This document shows positions 43,607 to 53,292 of a stretch of DNA of 64,000 nt, piece after piece; the first letter of the stretch is position 1, and each line of letters starts with the position of its first letter. The position numbers and the translations under genes were made by a program. The notes beneath the pieces are model-generated. The model ran no database searches. It saw only the letters and a program-made list of their open reading frames with translations, and was not told where the DNA came from. This DNA is from Deltaproteobacteria bacterium. GTDB lineage: Bacteria > UBA10199 > GCA-002796325 > JACPFF01. The stretch covers positions 191,730-255,729 of the forward strand of contig JACQUX010000009.1 in NCBI GenBank assembly GCA_016210045.1. Reading direction: 5' to 3'.

Positions 43607-44503
43607 TTATAACACCTGCGCCATCAGCTTGCCGATATCGGCCGGACTTTCCGTGACGTGGACCCCTGCGGCCCGCAAACAATCCATTTTTTCCTTCGCC
43701 GTTCCCTTGCCGCCTCCGCCAGAGGCGGATCCGCCCCCGGTGGAGGCAATGATCGCACCGGCATGCCCCATGCGCCGTCCCGGCGGGGCCGTCACGCCCG
43801 CAATATAGGCCACGACCGGTTTGCGGACATTCGCCTGAATAAAAGCCGCCGCCTCTTCTTCGGCACTCCCGCCGATTTCGCCGATCATCACGATCCCTTG
43901 GGTGGCGGGGTCGGTAGCAAACGCCGAAAGACAGTCGATGAAATTGGTCCCTGGAAGTGGATCGCCCCCAATGCCAACACAGGTGGTTTGGCCTAAGCCC
44001 AACCGCGTGAGTTGGTCGATCGCTTCGTAGGTCAGGGTGCCGCTGCGCGACACCACACCGACTTTTCCGGGCCGGCAGATCGAGCCAGGGATGATGCCGA
44101 TCTTGCTCTCGCCCGCAGTAATGAGCCCTGGACAGTTGGGGCCGATCAGCCGGGTGCGGCTCCCTTCCAGCGCGCGACGCACTTTTAACATGTCGATGAC
44201 GGGAATGCCTTCCGTGATGCAGACGATCAGTTCGAGTCCGGCCGCGACCCCTTCGAGGACGGCGTCGGCCGCAAACAGCGCTGGGACGAAGATCATCGAG
44301 GCAGTCGCGCCCGTTTTGGCCACGGCATCGGAGACGGTGTCGAAGATGGGGACGCCTTCAAACGATTCGCCCCCCTTGCCCGGCGTAACCCCTGCGACAA
44401 ATTGCGCGCCATACTCGCGGCAGGCGCGGGTATGGAACTGGCCGTGTTGCCCAGTGATCCCTTGCGTCAGGATCTTTGTTCCTTTGTGCAGCCAAATGCC
44501 CAT
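43607..44503 (-). CDS. sucD: Succinyl-CoA synthetase alpha subunit with a 10-residue insertion
   Basis: 298 residues. The CoA-binding N-terminus, [12 protein letters not shown] and the phosphohistidine in GHAGAI (His247) identify the alpha subunit. Directly after the His loop, ten residues (about 254-263, Gly/Ser-rich) are inserted between AIIA and GGKGTA. They are encoded by the GC-rich palindrome at 43712-43744. The insertion is in frame and the gene is otherwise complete. It forms a heterotetramer with SucC (3 bp upstream). Confidence 0.95.
   Translation of the reverse strand: MGIWLHKGTKILTQGITGQHGQFHTRACREYGAQFVAGVTPGKGGESFEGVPIFDTVSDAVAKTGATASMIFVPALFAADAVLEGVAAGLELIVCITEGIPVIDMLKVRRALEGSRTRLIGPNCPGLITAGESKIGIIPGSICRPGKVGVVSRSGTLTYEAIDQLTRLGLGQTTCVGIGGDPLPGTNFIDCLSAFATDPATQGIVMIGEIGGSAEEEAAAFIQANVRKPVVAYIAGVTAPPGRRMGHAGAIIASTGGGSASGGGGKGTAKEKMDCLRAAGVHVTESPADIGKLMAQVL
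43712..43744. repeat. GC-rich palindrome in frame in sucD
   Basis: Core GCCTCCGCCAGAGGCGGATCC, closely matching the repeat at 41-79 in the cytochrome gene. It encodes the ten-residue Gly/Ser insertion after the phosphohistidine of SucD. Confidence 0.7.
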
Positions 44504-44505
44504 AG

Positions 44506-45663
44506 TTATTTTGTCACTCCCACGACGCGTTCGGCGGCTTCGTCGAAGCGTTCAACGGCATGGAGACTTAATCCCGCGCTCTGCAGCAGTTCGCGGCCGC
44601 GCGCCATGTTGGTCCCTTGGAGTCGCACGACCACGGGGACTCGGAGTTGGACTTCTCGCGCGGCGGCGATGATCCCTTCCGCGATGACGTCGCATTTCAT
44701 GATGCCGCCGAAAATATTCACTAAGATCGCCTTCACTTTCGGGTCGCGCAGGATCAGGCGAAATGCGGCCGCGACACTTTCTTTCGGGGCCGAGCCGCCG
44801 ACATCGAGGAAGTTGGCCGGTTCGCCGCCGTACAACTTAATGATGTCCATTGTAGCCATTGCGAGACCAGCGCCGTTGACCATACAGCCGATATTGCCAT
44901 TCAGACTGATGTAACTGAGCCCAAACTTTTTGGCCTCGATCTCGGCGGGATCTTCTTCGTCGAGATCGCGCCACGCGGCGAGTTCGGGGTGGCGATCGAG
45001 GGCGTTGTCGTCGAGGTTGACCTTGGCGTCGAGCGGTAACAACGCCCCTTGTTTTGTCACAATGAGGGGATTGATTTCCACCAACGTGCAGTCCGCTTCG
45101 CAGTACGCGCGGTAGAGCGCGGCGGTCAGCGCGCCGAAGGCCTTCACTTGCGGCCCACGCAGACCCAGCCGAAACGCCAGTTGCCGACCTTGGTAGCCTT
45201 GGTAGCCCACGGCCGGATCGACCGCGACTTTCAGAATTTTTTCGGGATGGCGGGCGGCGACTTCTTCGATTTCTACGCCGCCTTCGGCGGAGGCCATAAT
45301 GACCACGCGGCCGATGGCGCGGTCGAGCACGAGTCCGAGATAGAGTTCACGTTCGATCTCACACGCCTGTTCGACCAAGACGCGCTTGACGATCCGACCT
45401 TCGGCCCCGGTCTGTGGGGTCACGAGGCACATGCCTAAAATGGCTTCCGCTGCGGATTGCGCCTCGGCGGCCGTCGGCGCGAGCTTGATCCCGCCGCCTT
45501 TGCCGCGCCCTCCAGCGTGGATTTGGGCCTTCACGACCACGGTGCCGCCGAGTTCGGTCGCGATCTGGCGGGCCTCGGCCGCAGTGGCGGCGACGCGTCC
45601 CGCCGGCACAACGACGCCGAACTGTTGGAGCAACGTCTTAGCTTGATACTCGTGGATCTTCAC
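44506..45663 (-). CDS. sucC: Succinyl-CoA synthetase beta subunit
   Basis: 385 residues counted from the GTG of (V)[11 protein letters not shown], the usual N-terminus of the family; a TTG 13 codons upstream is less likely. The ATP-grasp domain ([21 protein letters not shown]) and the CoA-ligase domain ([18 protein letters not shown]) are both complete. It catalyses succinyl-CoA to succinate with ATP or GTP formation in the TCA cycle. Confidence 0.95.
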   Translation of the reverse strand: MKIHEYQAKTLLQQFGVVVPAGRVAATAAEARQIATELGGTVVVKAQIHAGGRGKGGGIKLAPTAAEAQSAAEAILGMCLVTPQTGAEGRIVKRVLVEQACEIERELYLGLVLDRAIGRVVIMASAEGGVEIEEVAARHPEKILKVAVDPAVGYQGYQGRQLAFRLGLRGPQVKAFGALTAALYRAYCEADCTLVEINPLIVTKQGALLPLDAKVNLDDNALDRHPELAAWRDLDEEDPAEIEAKKFGLSYISLNGNIGCMVNGAGLAMATMDIIKLYGGEPANFLDVGGSAPKESVAAAFRLILRDPKVKAILVNIFGGIMKCDVIAEGIIAAAREVQLRVPVVVRLQGTNMARGRELLQSAGLSLHAVERFDEAAERVVGVTK

Positions 45664-45735
45664 AAGGTCGGGAGGTCTAACCGACGGGATATTGATTCGC
45701 AAGGGAATTGTAGGGCATTTCGGCGTAGCAGCCGC

Positions 45736-48213
45736 TTACGCAGCGCTGTCGGATGGGTCCACAAATTGGCGCAGTGCGGTAAGGACGGAGACGGCATCGC
45801 GGCCTTCCGCCTCGCGCGCGGCCTCGAAGTCGGCGAGCAGTCGGTTGGCCACGAGCCAGTTCCTGGCATGCTCCGCATCCGTTCCACGGAGCGAGTTCCA
45901 CTGTGCTAGCAGGCGATTCGCTTCCGCGAGCGTCTCACTGTCGACGGTATCGGGCGAATCGATCAATTGTTGATACAGTCGGATCAACGCGCCGACCACA
46001 GCGAGCGGTTCGCCGCGCCGCGCCTCGACCCAGTTCGACCAGTGCTTTGGATCGAATCGAAAGGCCACGCAGACGACATTCACGACCCAGACGGGGATCT
46101 CGAAGCGATCGAACGCCAGCATTGCCGCATAGTCGACGGCGTGTGGCCACATGCCCGTCGCTCGTTGGAGCGCGACATTCACTGCAATGTTCCCCTCCGC
46201 ATCGCGGAGCGGGTCCGGCAGTGTCGCCAAACTCCGCGCGAGTTCGTCGCGGGCCGCCTCCATCCAGATCGGCGTTGCCTGACCGAAACTCGCCTCCACG
46301 CACGTCGCCAGCAACACATTGACCGCATGTAAGGTGGCAAATCGACGCACCAACTCGATCGCACTGCGACGAAGTCGCTCTGCCGGATCTTGGATGTCGG
46401 CAAGGGCGGTCTCCAGATCACAGACGGCGGACAAGTGCTGAATAATCCATTGCGCGGCACACGACTGGTGCGATGCGCCCATATGTTCGACCGCGCCGTG
46501 GGCACGTTGGACCCAAGTCGGCACGTGGGCGTCCTGGGCGACTGGAGTTGTTACGGAAACGGCGACAAGATCCGGATCCGGGATCATGCTGAGGAGCGTT
46601 CCGGCCCCTGTGGCAAGTTGCACATCGGTCGCTGTCGCGAAGGCCGCTAACACCGCACGGCACTGCCTGGCACGTGCGGGGTCTTGAACCAGTCCAGCCA
46701 GCTCCGCAGCCAGCGTACCGGCGCCATCCGGCGGGCTTTCGGCCATGGTCGCTGCGGCTTGTTCATGGAGAAAATCACTGACCAGACGATACGCGGATAA
46801 TACCGGATCGGCATCGAGGCGTTCGACCCACATCGACCATTGCCCCATATCTCCAACGATCGCTAAACCGAGGAATACGCTGAAACTCAGCGGCACGGAC
46901 TCGGCATGCAGCGGTGCCACGGCCCCGGCAAACCACTGTGCGACGGTCGCCAATGACGGAGCATGCTCGAACAAGTCGAGCGCCGTTTGTAACACCGCCA
47001 GTTGCTCAATCTCCTGAGACGACAGCTCTCCTTGCGACGCACTCAGTCTCTGCTGCTGCTCCCGGAGATGCGCGCCGACGGCGCTGAATAAGGCCGCTCC
47101 ATCCGTTCGTTCCGCCAGCGTCGCTCCGTTCCATGGAGCTCCCCATGTGGCACACAGCAGATGCAATGCCTGTAACCGCAACAACCAGGCGACACCGCAA
47201 GCCCGCACGCATTCCATCGGCGGACGCGTGTCCAGATCCGCCGGCAACGCGACGACGTCGCGCAACTGCGCTGCGATCCAGGGTCGCAATTCGTCTGCTT
47301 CCGCCTCCGCAATGGGGGTCACTTCTCGCAGCGCCGCCTCCCACTGAGGAAAGCTCGACGCCGTCGATCCTGCAAGCCGCGGTTCCTCGGCGCGGCCGGT
47401 CGCCGCGAGGATATCAGCCAGCGGCAACATGACGGTGCCGGGGACGAGTCCGGCGCGCTCCACGACTTCATTGGCACGCAACGTCGTGAAGGTTCGCGCC
47501 ACCAACTGTCGCCACGCCATCAACGGTCGATGTGCAATCTGACGCACGATCCCGTCGAGGCCGACTGCGGAGCCCGTTGCGGCGTTGAGGGTGTCATCGT
47601 AGTACTGTCCTGCCCCGTTCACCACCCGCTCATGTCCGGTCGGCCACTCCCGCAGCTGCGCGCTTGTGGCCGGGAACAAGTGGCTCGCGAAGACACAGAA
47701 CAAATCATAGATCCAACGCTGTTTCGCCGGAGGCCAGGTGCTCACGAGCGACTCGTGCGTATCGAGCAAACCGTGGACGACGGACAACTGGGCGTCGGTC
47801 AGACCGCGCGCCGTCGCCAGTGCGGAGTCTTTGGGGGTCGCGCGTGCCGGTGCTACGGCCGCCGGCGCCGGTCGGGCCGTGGCATCCACGGCTGACTCGA
47901 TGATCTGCCCGTCATCGGCGACCTGAATCGTCGGCGTTGCACAGGCCAACGGCAACGCGCGGCCGGCGAATCGGGTCCAGAGGGCTGATGCCGGGATCGC
48001 AATCTGGCGTGCGGCAATCGCGGCTCCCCATCCCGACGGCAAGCGGCCTGGATTCCTGACTGCTGATGCACGATCCAGAGTCGGCAGCGACAGCGGATGC
48101 GCACGCCGCAGCACAGACGGAAACGGAGCAGTTCCCAACCGCACTCCATGCGACAGCAACGACTGGCAGGACGGGAGAGCAGCTGGGGGCTTGATGATGC
48201 GGCCAAATGCCAT
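45736..48213 (-). CDS. Uncharacterised 825-residue protein
   Basis: A large mostly helical protein with no recognised family. I prefer the ATG of MAFGRIIKPP over an earlier one twelve codons upstream. The first 140 residues are Ala/Pro/Arg rich and probably flexible; the rest is a continuous helical solenoid-like stretch with many Ala, Leu and Trp (for example DPKHWSNWVEARRGEPLAVV). No transmembrane segment or signal peptide. It sits 72 bp upstream of sucC on the same strand but may be independent. Confidence 0.65.
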   Translation of the reverse strand: MAFGRIIKPPAALPSCQSLLSHGVRLGTAPFPSVLRRAHPLSLPTLDRASAVRNPGRLPSGWGAAIAARQIAIPASALWTRFAGRALPLACATPTIQVADDGQIIESAVDATARPAPAAVAPARATPKDSALATARGLTDAQLSVVHGLLDTHESLVSTWPPAKQRWIYDLFCVFASHLFPATSAQLREWPTGHERVVNGAGQYYDDTLNAATGSAVGLDGIVRQIAHRPLMAWRQLVARTFTTLRANEVVERAGLVPGTVMLPLADILAATGRAEEPRLAGSTASSFPQWEAALREVTPIAEAEADELRPWIAAQLRDVVALPADLDTRPPMECVRACGVAWLLRLQALHLLCATWGAPWNGATLAERTDGAALFSAVGAHLREQQQRLSASQGELSSQEIEQLAVLQTALDLFEHAPSLATVAQWFAGAVAPLHAESVPLSFSVFLGLAIVGDMGQWSMWVERLDADPVLSAYRLVSDFLHEQAAATMAESPPDGAGTLAAELAGLVQDPARARQCRAVLAAFATATDVQLATGAGTLLSMIPDPDLVAVSVTTPVAQDAHVPTWVQRAHGAVEHMGASHQSCAAQWIIQHLSAVCDLETALADIQDPAERLRRSAIELVRRFATLHAVNVLLATCVEASFGQATPIWMEAARDELARSLATLPDPLRDAEGNIAVNVALQRATGMWPHAVDYAAMLAFDRFEIPVWVVNVVCVAFRFDPKHWSNWVEARRGEPLAVVGALIRLYQQLIDSPDTVDSETLAEANRLLAQWNSLRGTDAEHARNWLVANRLLADFEAAREAEGRDAVSVLTALRQFVDPSDSAA

Positions 48214-48288
48214 GGCGCCACCACACACCGCCAGGGCACTGGATGTCAATATTTTTATCCGACGACCACAGGAGAGGTCTTCGGCACT

Positions 48289-49008
48289 CTAACTGGCAAG
48301 CTCCACCAGGCGGTCGAGGAAGGCCTTCGCGTGGGAGATGTCCACTTCCCATTGCGTCGCGGTAGTGCGCCACACGGGATGGGTGGTCGCCAGCATCCGC
48401 ATCGAGCCTTTGGTCACCTGGATGTGGTCCATGAAATCGTCGATAAACCGGATCTGGCCGTCGCGTTTTTCCAAATGCATCCATCCGTAGCGGCCCAATG
48501 TCTCCAGCTGATCGGTGCGTACGGCCCCCGGAGGGCCGACCATCGCCAGCGCCATGTCGAAGACTTCGACCCCGGTGGGACGCGCGACCAGGTGTTCGTC
48601 TTTGGGCCGGATCGTCCATTCGCCGCCACCGGCCCCTTGCACGGTAATGCCGCAGTCGCGCGAGCAGACGAAGCTGCGCGTCAGTCCGGCGGATTGTTCG
48701 CGCGTTTCGTGAACGAAACGCACTTCGATCGGGTGTCCTTGATATGCGCCGGACAAGATCACGCCACCGCCTTGAATGACGCCTCGATCATTCGATTTCG
48801 GCACTTCGGTGTAGCGCAAGCCGACTGCGTCAGCAAAGGCCTTGAGGGAAGATTGGTACGATTGTGCCATGCCGGAGCTTCCGACACGGCTGCGACGTCC
48901 AACCAGCATGTACCAAAGGATCGCACCGCCAAGGAAAACGGTCATCAGGATGTACGGGAGATACTGCATCCACACCAGTTGGTTGGTGAAATTTGGGATC
49001 GGCGGCAT
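48289..49008 (-). CDS. Membrane-anchored protein of unknown function
   Basis: 239 residues with one transmembrane helix near 15-36 (YLPYILMTVFLGGAILWYML) and a soluble domain of about 200 residues rich in beta strands (VILSGAYQGHPIEVRFVHET). It lies 10 bp downstream of the PH-like gene on the same strand, so the two are probably co-expressed. No family recognised. Confidence 0.6.
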   Translation of the reverse strand: MPPIPNFTNQLVWMQYLPYILMTVFLGGAILWYMLVGRRSRVGSSGMAQSYQSSLKAFADAVGLRYTEVPKSNDRGVIQGGGVILSGAYQGHPIEVRFVHETREQSAGLTRSFVCSRDCGITVQGAGGGEWTIRPKDEHLVARPTGVEVFDMALAMVGPPGAVRTDQLETLGRYGWMHLEKRDGQIRFIDDFMDHIQVTKGSMRMLATTHPVWRTTATQWEVDISHAKAFLDRLVELAS

Positions 49009-49018
49009 ACGCGCTCCT

Positions 49019-49564
49019 TCAAGTGAACATTGCGATGCCTTGCATCATCGCTTGCGGCGATCCGAACTGGCGCCCGCCGACGAGTTGGACCACACGCCCG
49101 GTGCGTTGGTCGGTAAAATAGATTTCGCGCTGCGGCCAGAGGGAACGCCCCGTCGTGATTCGTTGCGTGCATCCGCTAACGGCCGACCATGGGAAATGTT
49201 CGACGCATCCCTTGAAGCGCTTCACGATCCCGTGCGGGGTCAGCAGCAAGACATTCGAACCGGCGCTCCACAGTTCACGCAGCCGACGGAGAATCACGAT
49301 GGCGCACGCCAACGCCCACAGCAGCAGAAACGCGAACACGAGGTTGGTCTCGGTGTCCGCCAATGCCTGTTGAAACGCCTCACGCAGCGGATGGGCCATA
49401 AAATGGCGGCCAAAGAGATAAAGCCAGCCGGCAAGGGCTAGTCCGCCCATCACGAGCGGGTAGAGGAGACGGGCCACCGCGACGAACGGCCGGTAACGGA
49501 ACACGACCCATCCCGTTTCTGGTGTCCCTTGGTCCCATTGGGCCAAGATGCGTTCCGTTTCCAT
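49019..49564 (-). CDS. Membrane protein with a PH-like domain
   Basis: 181 residues with two transmembrane segments (about 29-50 and 71-92) followed by a short beta domain (NVLLLTPHGIVKRFKGCVEHFPW... and REIYFTDQRTGRVVQLV), the layout of bacterial PH-domain membrane proteins (bPH2/YcxB-like). The function is unknown. The ATG is only 2 bp from the 3' end of tRNA-Val. Confidence 0.55.
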   Translation of the reverse strand: METERILAQWDQGTPETGWVVFRYRPFVAVARLLYPLVMGGLALAGWLYLFGRHFMAHPLREAFQQALADTETNLVFAFLLLWALACAIVILRRLRELWSAGSNVLLLTPHGIVKRFKGCVEHFPWSAVSGCTQRITTGRSLWPQREIYFTDQRTGRVVQLVGGRQFGSPQAMMQGIAMFT

Positions 49565-49565
49565 G

Positions 49566-49637
49566 TGGGCGATACAGGATTCGAACCTGTGACTCCCTCC
49601 GTGTAAAGGAGGTACTCTACCGCTGAGTTAATCGCCC
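49566..49637 (-). tRNA. tRNA-Val(TAC)
   Basis: The minus strand folds to a full cloverleaf: acceptor GGGCGAT with ATCGCCC, D-arm, anticodon loop TTTACAC giving TAC for valine GTA codons, and T-arm ACAGG TTCGAAT CCTGT. The 3' CCA is not encoded. A partial copy split by an 88-bp element lies immediately upstream (49648-49777). Confidence 0.95.
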
Positions 49638-49647
49638 GGGGATGTAA

Positions 49648-49777
49648 CCCTCCGTGTAAAGGAGTGACCAATGGTGCGCAACGCTCCCTCCTCGGTCGCG
49701 TTGCGGTCATTCACTACCGCGCGCCATGCCTCCGCTCTCGCTCCGGCGCGCTTACTCTACCGCTGAGTTAATCGCCC
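49648..49777 (-). pseudogene. Broken tRNA-Val copy, split by a two-hairpin element
   Basis: On the minus strand the first 25 bases of tRNA-Val (49753-49777) are followed by an 88-bp insert (49665-49752) and then by 17 bases of the anticodon arm (49648-49664). The T-arm and acceptor 3' half are missing. An intact tRNA-Val begins 10 bp later. The fragment cannot fold into a tRNA even if the insert were removed, so it is a pseudogene rather than an intron-containing gene. Confidence 0.85.
49665..49752 (-). repeat. Two-hairpin palindromic element, copy C (in tRNA-Val)
   Basis: Hairpin II is CGCAACGC / GCGTTGCG (plus-strand 49698-49705 and 49677-49684) around a 13-base loop GACCGAGGAGGGA. Hairpin I is imperfect: GCC and GC pairs interrupted by a GGA/GGA internal loop. 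The linker GGTAGTGAATGACC and the CACC after hairpin II match copies A and B. Confidence 0.75.
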
Positions 49778-50583
49778 CCCAACAACCGCCCTGCTTTGCG
49801 GGTGGCAGTCTCCACCGCGTCGATCAGCGCAATGGCCAAGCCGCGTTCTTCTAATTTGGTGAGTCCGTCAATCGTGCAACCGCCGGGAGTGGTGACGGCA
49901 TCTTTCAACGCGGCCGGGTGTTGCTTGGTCGTCAGCACTAATTCCGCAGCGCCCTTCAACACCTGCGCGGCCAGCTTCAGCGCCGTTTCGCGTGGCAGGC
50001 CCATCTTGACGCCGCCGGCCGACAACGCCTCGATGATCTTGAACGCAAACGCCGGTCCGCACCCGCCCAGGCCCGTGGCCACATTCATGTGGCGCTCGTC
50101 GAGCACCTCCACTTCGCCAACGGTGGCGAAGATCCGCTGCGCGGTAGCCAAGTCGTCCGGCTTCGCGTGCCGCCCCGCCGCCAAACACGTCATCGAGGCG
50201 CGCACCATCACTGGCGTATTCGGCATCGCGCGCACGACGCGGAGTGGATGTTTGCAAAACTTTTCGATTTGCTGCGTGCTGCAGCCGCTCACGACGGAGA
50301 TCACGAGCTGGCGTGGCGTGAGCCGCGGAGCGATCTCTTTCAACAGCGCCGCCACTTCGTCAGGATGAACACAGAGCACGATTAAATCGGCACCGCGCAC
50401 TGCCGCGCGATTGTCGGTACTGCCACGGACTTTCCGAGCCTGCCACGCCGCGAGCGAAGCGTCGTGCCGCGCGGTGACGGCAATCTGCGACGCCGTCACG
50501 GTTTTCGAAACCAGCAATCCATCAATGATCGCGGAGCCGATCTTGCCGGCCCCACCAAGAAACGCGAGTCGTTGATCTTTCAT
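49768..50583 (-). CDS. proC: Pyrroline-5-carboxylate reductase
   Basis: The last enzyme of proline synthesis, 271 residues. It has the NAD(P) fold FLGGAGKIGSAIIDGLL, VLCVHPDEVAALLKEI, RAMPNTPVMVRASMTCLA and the C-terminal dimer helix bundle with TTPGGCTIDGLTKLEERG. The 3' end overlaps the broken tRNA-Val fragment by 10 bp at its plus-strand edge, so the last codons are in repeat-derived DNA. Confidence 0.95.
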   Translation of the reverse strand: MKDQRLAFLGGAGKIGSAIIDGLLVSKTVTASQIAVTARHDASLAAWQARKVRGSTDNRAAVRGADLIVLCVHPDEVAALLKEIAPRLTPRQLVISVVSGCSTQQIEKFCKHPLRVVRAMPNTPVMVRASMTCLAAGRHAKPDDLATAQRIFATVGEVEVLDERHMNVATGLGGCGPAFAFKIIEALSAGGVKMGLPRETALKLAAQVLKGAAELVLTTKQHPAALKDAVTTPGGCTIDGLTKLEERGLAIALIDAVETATRKAGRLLGGD

Positions 50584-50634
50584 CGTGCCGCGGCCCTAGC
50601 ACAGAAGCCGCGCGCTGACTAGTTGGGACGTGCA

Positions 50635-52299
50635 TCACAGTTGCAGTCCGAGGGCGAGGGCCGCTTCCACTTTCAGTTCGTCAGTTGGCTGGGATGCGGG
50701 TTCTTCAAGGACCGCACGCAGGGACGGGATGATGGCCGGGTCGCGGATCTGTTGGTAGGCTTGTAAAGCTTGAGCACGGAGCCGATCGTGTTCCCGCTGT
50801 GCCTCAGCCTCTGTTTTCGTCCTATCGGCTCCGACCGGCACCACCGAATACCCTCGCGGATGCGCCTCCGCGATCCAGGGCTCCAACTTGGTCCGTGCCA
50901 CCGCCGGATCGCCATAGGTCCCAATCAGGGCGGCCGCGTGGATACGCGCCCACTTGTTCGTTGTCTGCGCTTGGACTGCCCTCAACACGGATTCCGCAGT
51001 GGCGACATCGCCGCAGGCCCATAAAGCACCTGCCAATTCTGAGCGGACTCCGCTTTCCATCGCTTCAGTTGCAAGAACGGCCCGGAGCGCGGGAACGGCC
51101 TCAGGGTCCGCTACTTTCGTAATCGCGCGCAATGCCGCAAGGCGGTGCCTGATGAATACCGAACTCGACAGGAAGGGCGTCAAGAGGGGGAGGGCGAGGG
51201 CCGGGGTGGCATGAGCCAAGAGATCGAGCAGGTATTCTGTGATCGGATTGCAGGGTTGCTGAAGCTGAGCGGTCCAGGACCGCCGGATTGCAGTGGCATC
51301 GCCGAGTGCCAAGGCCAGACTGGCGCGGGCCGCATCGAACCGCCCCGTCTCGCCTCCAAAGGGATCTTTTGGAGTGGGGCGCGCGAGCGCCGCAGCCAGT
51401 TCGCCATGCAACGCGGTGAGATCAAAGCCGGCGGGGAGCAATTCATTCAAGAGATAGTCCCCCACATTCTGCGGCCAGCCTATGTGGAGATACTCGCTAT
51501 CCAACACGTCCCGCGACAACAAGATCCCGCGCACTCCGGCCACGGCCGCATCGGTCTCGCCCAAGCGCTGCAACGCCGCCGCACAGGCGGCCCGCACGGT
51601 GGCTGGGGGGTTCCGCTGACGTACGAAGAAGGAGGGCGCGACGGCGGGCGGATGATCGGACATCCACTGCAGCAGCTGCAGCACTGCGGCCTTTGCACCG
51701 GTCTTGCCCAAGGCTACGGCGAGCCGCCTACCACACCCACCACGAGCATCCGGGGCGCTCTCCGCAAAAGCCTGTTGCAGGGCTTCCGCAAAATGCGGCC
51801 ACCCCAATTGCCCCATGGCGTCGATCGACGTGTAACTCATCTTGCCCACGAGCATTCTTTGCAGCGTCATGACAACCAACGCCTCGAGCGTCGGATCACG
51901 AGGGGTCAGCAATTGCGGTGCGACCTGGCAGTCCAGTAATTCAAAGTGGGCCCCAATCGCTAATGCAGACACATGGTCCGGTTCCGTCACGGTCAGGAGC
52001 CCACTTGCAATTAACTGGTTCCCCTCAGCAACCCACAGTTGAGCTCCGGCAGGCGTCTCGGTAAGACGGAGCAGAGGTTTGTCGGGAGAGAAGAGGAGGC
52101 GTGAAGTCCCTCCCGCCTCGCCAGCCGTGGCGACGGTCAGAAACTCGCGAAACGCCCCGCCTAATTCCCGGCGCACCAAGACGGTATCCGCGGAACGCGC
52201 CGGGAGACGGAGGGCCGTGACCCCCCGCGCCGAGTCATGCCACACCGTGGCCTCACGGAACAGCTCCAGGGCTACGCGCTGGCGGTTCATGGTTCGCAT
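50635..52299 (-). CDS. HEAT-like repeat protein of unknown function
   Basis: 554 residues. The second half contains helical pairs of the HEAT/PBS-lyase type (RHRLAALRAITKVADPEAVP, RSELAGALWACGDVATAESV, DPAIIPSLRAVLEEP). The first 130 residues are beta-rich and unassigned. HEAT solenoids bind proteins. No signal or membrane segment. It diverges from the DUF4424-like gene. Confidence 0.65.
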   Translation of the reverse strand: MRTMNRQRVALELFREATVWHDSARGVTALRLPARSADTVLVRRELGGAFREFLTVATAGEAGGTSRLLFSPDKPLLRLTETPAGAQLWVAEGNQLIASGLLTVTEPDHVSALAIGAHFELLDCQVAPQLLTPRDPTLEALVVMTLQRMLVGKMSYTSIDAMGQLGWPHFAEALQQAFAESAPDARGGCGRRLAVALGKTGAKAAVLQLLQWMSDHPPAVAPSFFVRQRNPPATVRAACAAALQRLGETDAAVAGVRGILLSRDVLDSEYLHIGWPQNVGDYLLNELLPAGFDLTALHGELAAALARPTPKDPFGGETGRFDAARASLALALGDATAIRRSWTAQLQQPCNPITEYLLDLLAHATPALALPLLTPFLSSSVFIRHRLAALRAITKVADPEAVPALRAVLATEAMESGVRSELAGALWACGDVATAESVLRAVQAQTTNKWARIHAAALIGTYGDPAVARTKLEPWIAEAHPRGYSVVPVGADRTKTEAEAQREHDRLRAQALQAYQQIRDPAIIPSLRAVLEEPASQPTDELKVEAALALGLQL

Positions 52300-52427
52300 C
52301 GGGGACTCCTCATCAGTACATAAACGTTTCCTATCTTTATCGACGCCCTCGCCAAGAAAGTTGCGTGGATAATCAGGCGTGAAAAAAATCTCGCCAACCC
52401 CCTGTGAATCACCATATAAGGCGACGC

Positions 52428-53222
52428 ATGCCCGTGCGACTCCTCCTACTGCTCGGCGTGCTGCTCTGCGGCGGGCTCCGGCCCGCGCTGGCCAATGATT
52501 CCTTCGCGGCCATTGGGGCCGGGGGATTGGTGTTGCAAAAGAGCGACGGCGTGGTGATGGAGTCGGAGGATCTGTATCTGTCGCTGCGACAGGTAAAGAT
52601 TCGCTATGTATTTTTCAACAGCACCGCGCAGGATTTGACGACTATCGTCGCCTTTCCAGTGCCCGACATCGAGATTTACGGCCCGGATGACGTCAACACG
52701 CGCTTCCTGACTGAATCGGATCCAATGCAGTTTCGCATCGCGGTCGACGGCAACGCAGTGAAGGCCCAAATGGAGCGGAAGGCGACGTCGAAGGGTGTCG
52801 CACTGAAATACTATTGGACGCAGACGTTCCCGAAAAGAAAACGTTTGGTCGTGGAACACTACTACGCACCGGCGATCGGGGGATTTTTCTACGGCGAGGG
52901 CACTGCGGCCGATGCCAATAAGACGTATTGCATCGATCCGCCACTCCAGTCGTCGCTGCGACAGCTGGCCACGAAACACAATGGCTTGGTTCCCACATGG
53001 GAGCTGGTCTACATCCTTTCCACCGGAAGCCACTGGAAAGGGCCGATCCGCGACTTTCGTTTGGTGATCGATAAAGAAAAACCGGAGCGGTTGCTCTCAC
53101 TGTGCATTGATGGGATCCGCAAGATCAGTCCGACACAATTCGAAGTCCGCAAGACCAACTTTACGCCACAGACCGATCTGCACATTGCGTTCTTCGGCGA
53201 TGCGGGCGCGGCCGCGGAGTAA
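52428..53222 (+). CDS. DUF4424-like exported protein
   Basis: 264 residues from the ATG of MPVRLLLLLGVLLCGG, with a signal peptide ending near PALAND. The mature part begins SFAAIGAGGLVLQKSDGVVMESEDLYLS and continues with VKIRYVFFNSTAQDLTTIVAFPVPDIEIY, the pattern of DUF4424. It is probably periplasmic or surface-exposed. An alternative GTG at 52404 would add eight residues. Function unknown. Confidence 0.8.
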   Translation: MPVRLLLLLGVLLCGGLRPALANDSFAAIGAGGLVLQKSDGVVMESEDLYLSLRQVKIRYVFFNSTAQDLTTIVAFPVPDIEIYGPDDVNTRFLTESDPMQFRIAVDGNAVKAQMERKATSKGVALKYYWTQTFPKRKRLVVEHYYAPAIGGFFYGEGTAADANKTYCIDPPLQSSLRQLATKHNGLVPTWELVYILSTGSHWKGPIRDFRLVIDKEKPERLLSLCIDGIRKISPTQFEVRKTNFTPQTDLHIAFFGDAGAAAE

Positions 53223-53292
53223 ACAAATCCCTTTTTCCGCTTGAATTTATCCCCAGCAACGCTAGGAACCCACCCCACTCCCCCAGATCGGC

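Noticed and set aside
49648-49777. tRNA-Val with an intron
   Set aside because: Removing the 88-bp insert does not give a complete tRNA because the T-arm and 3' acceptor strand are absent.
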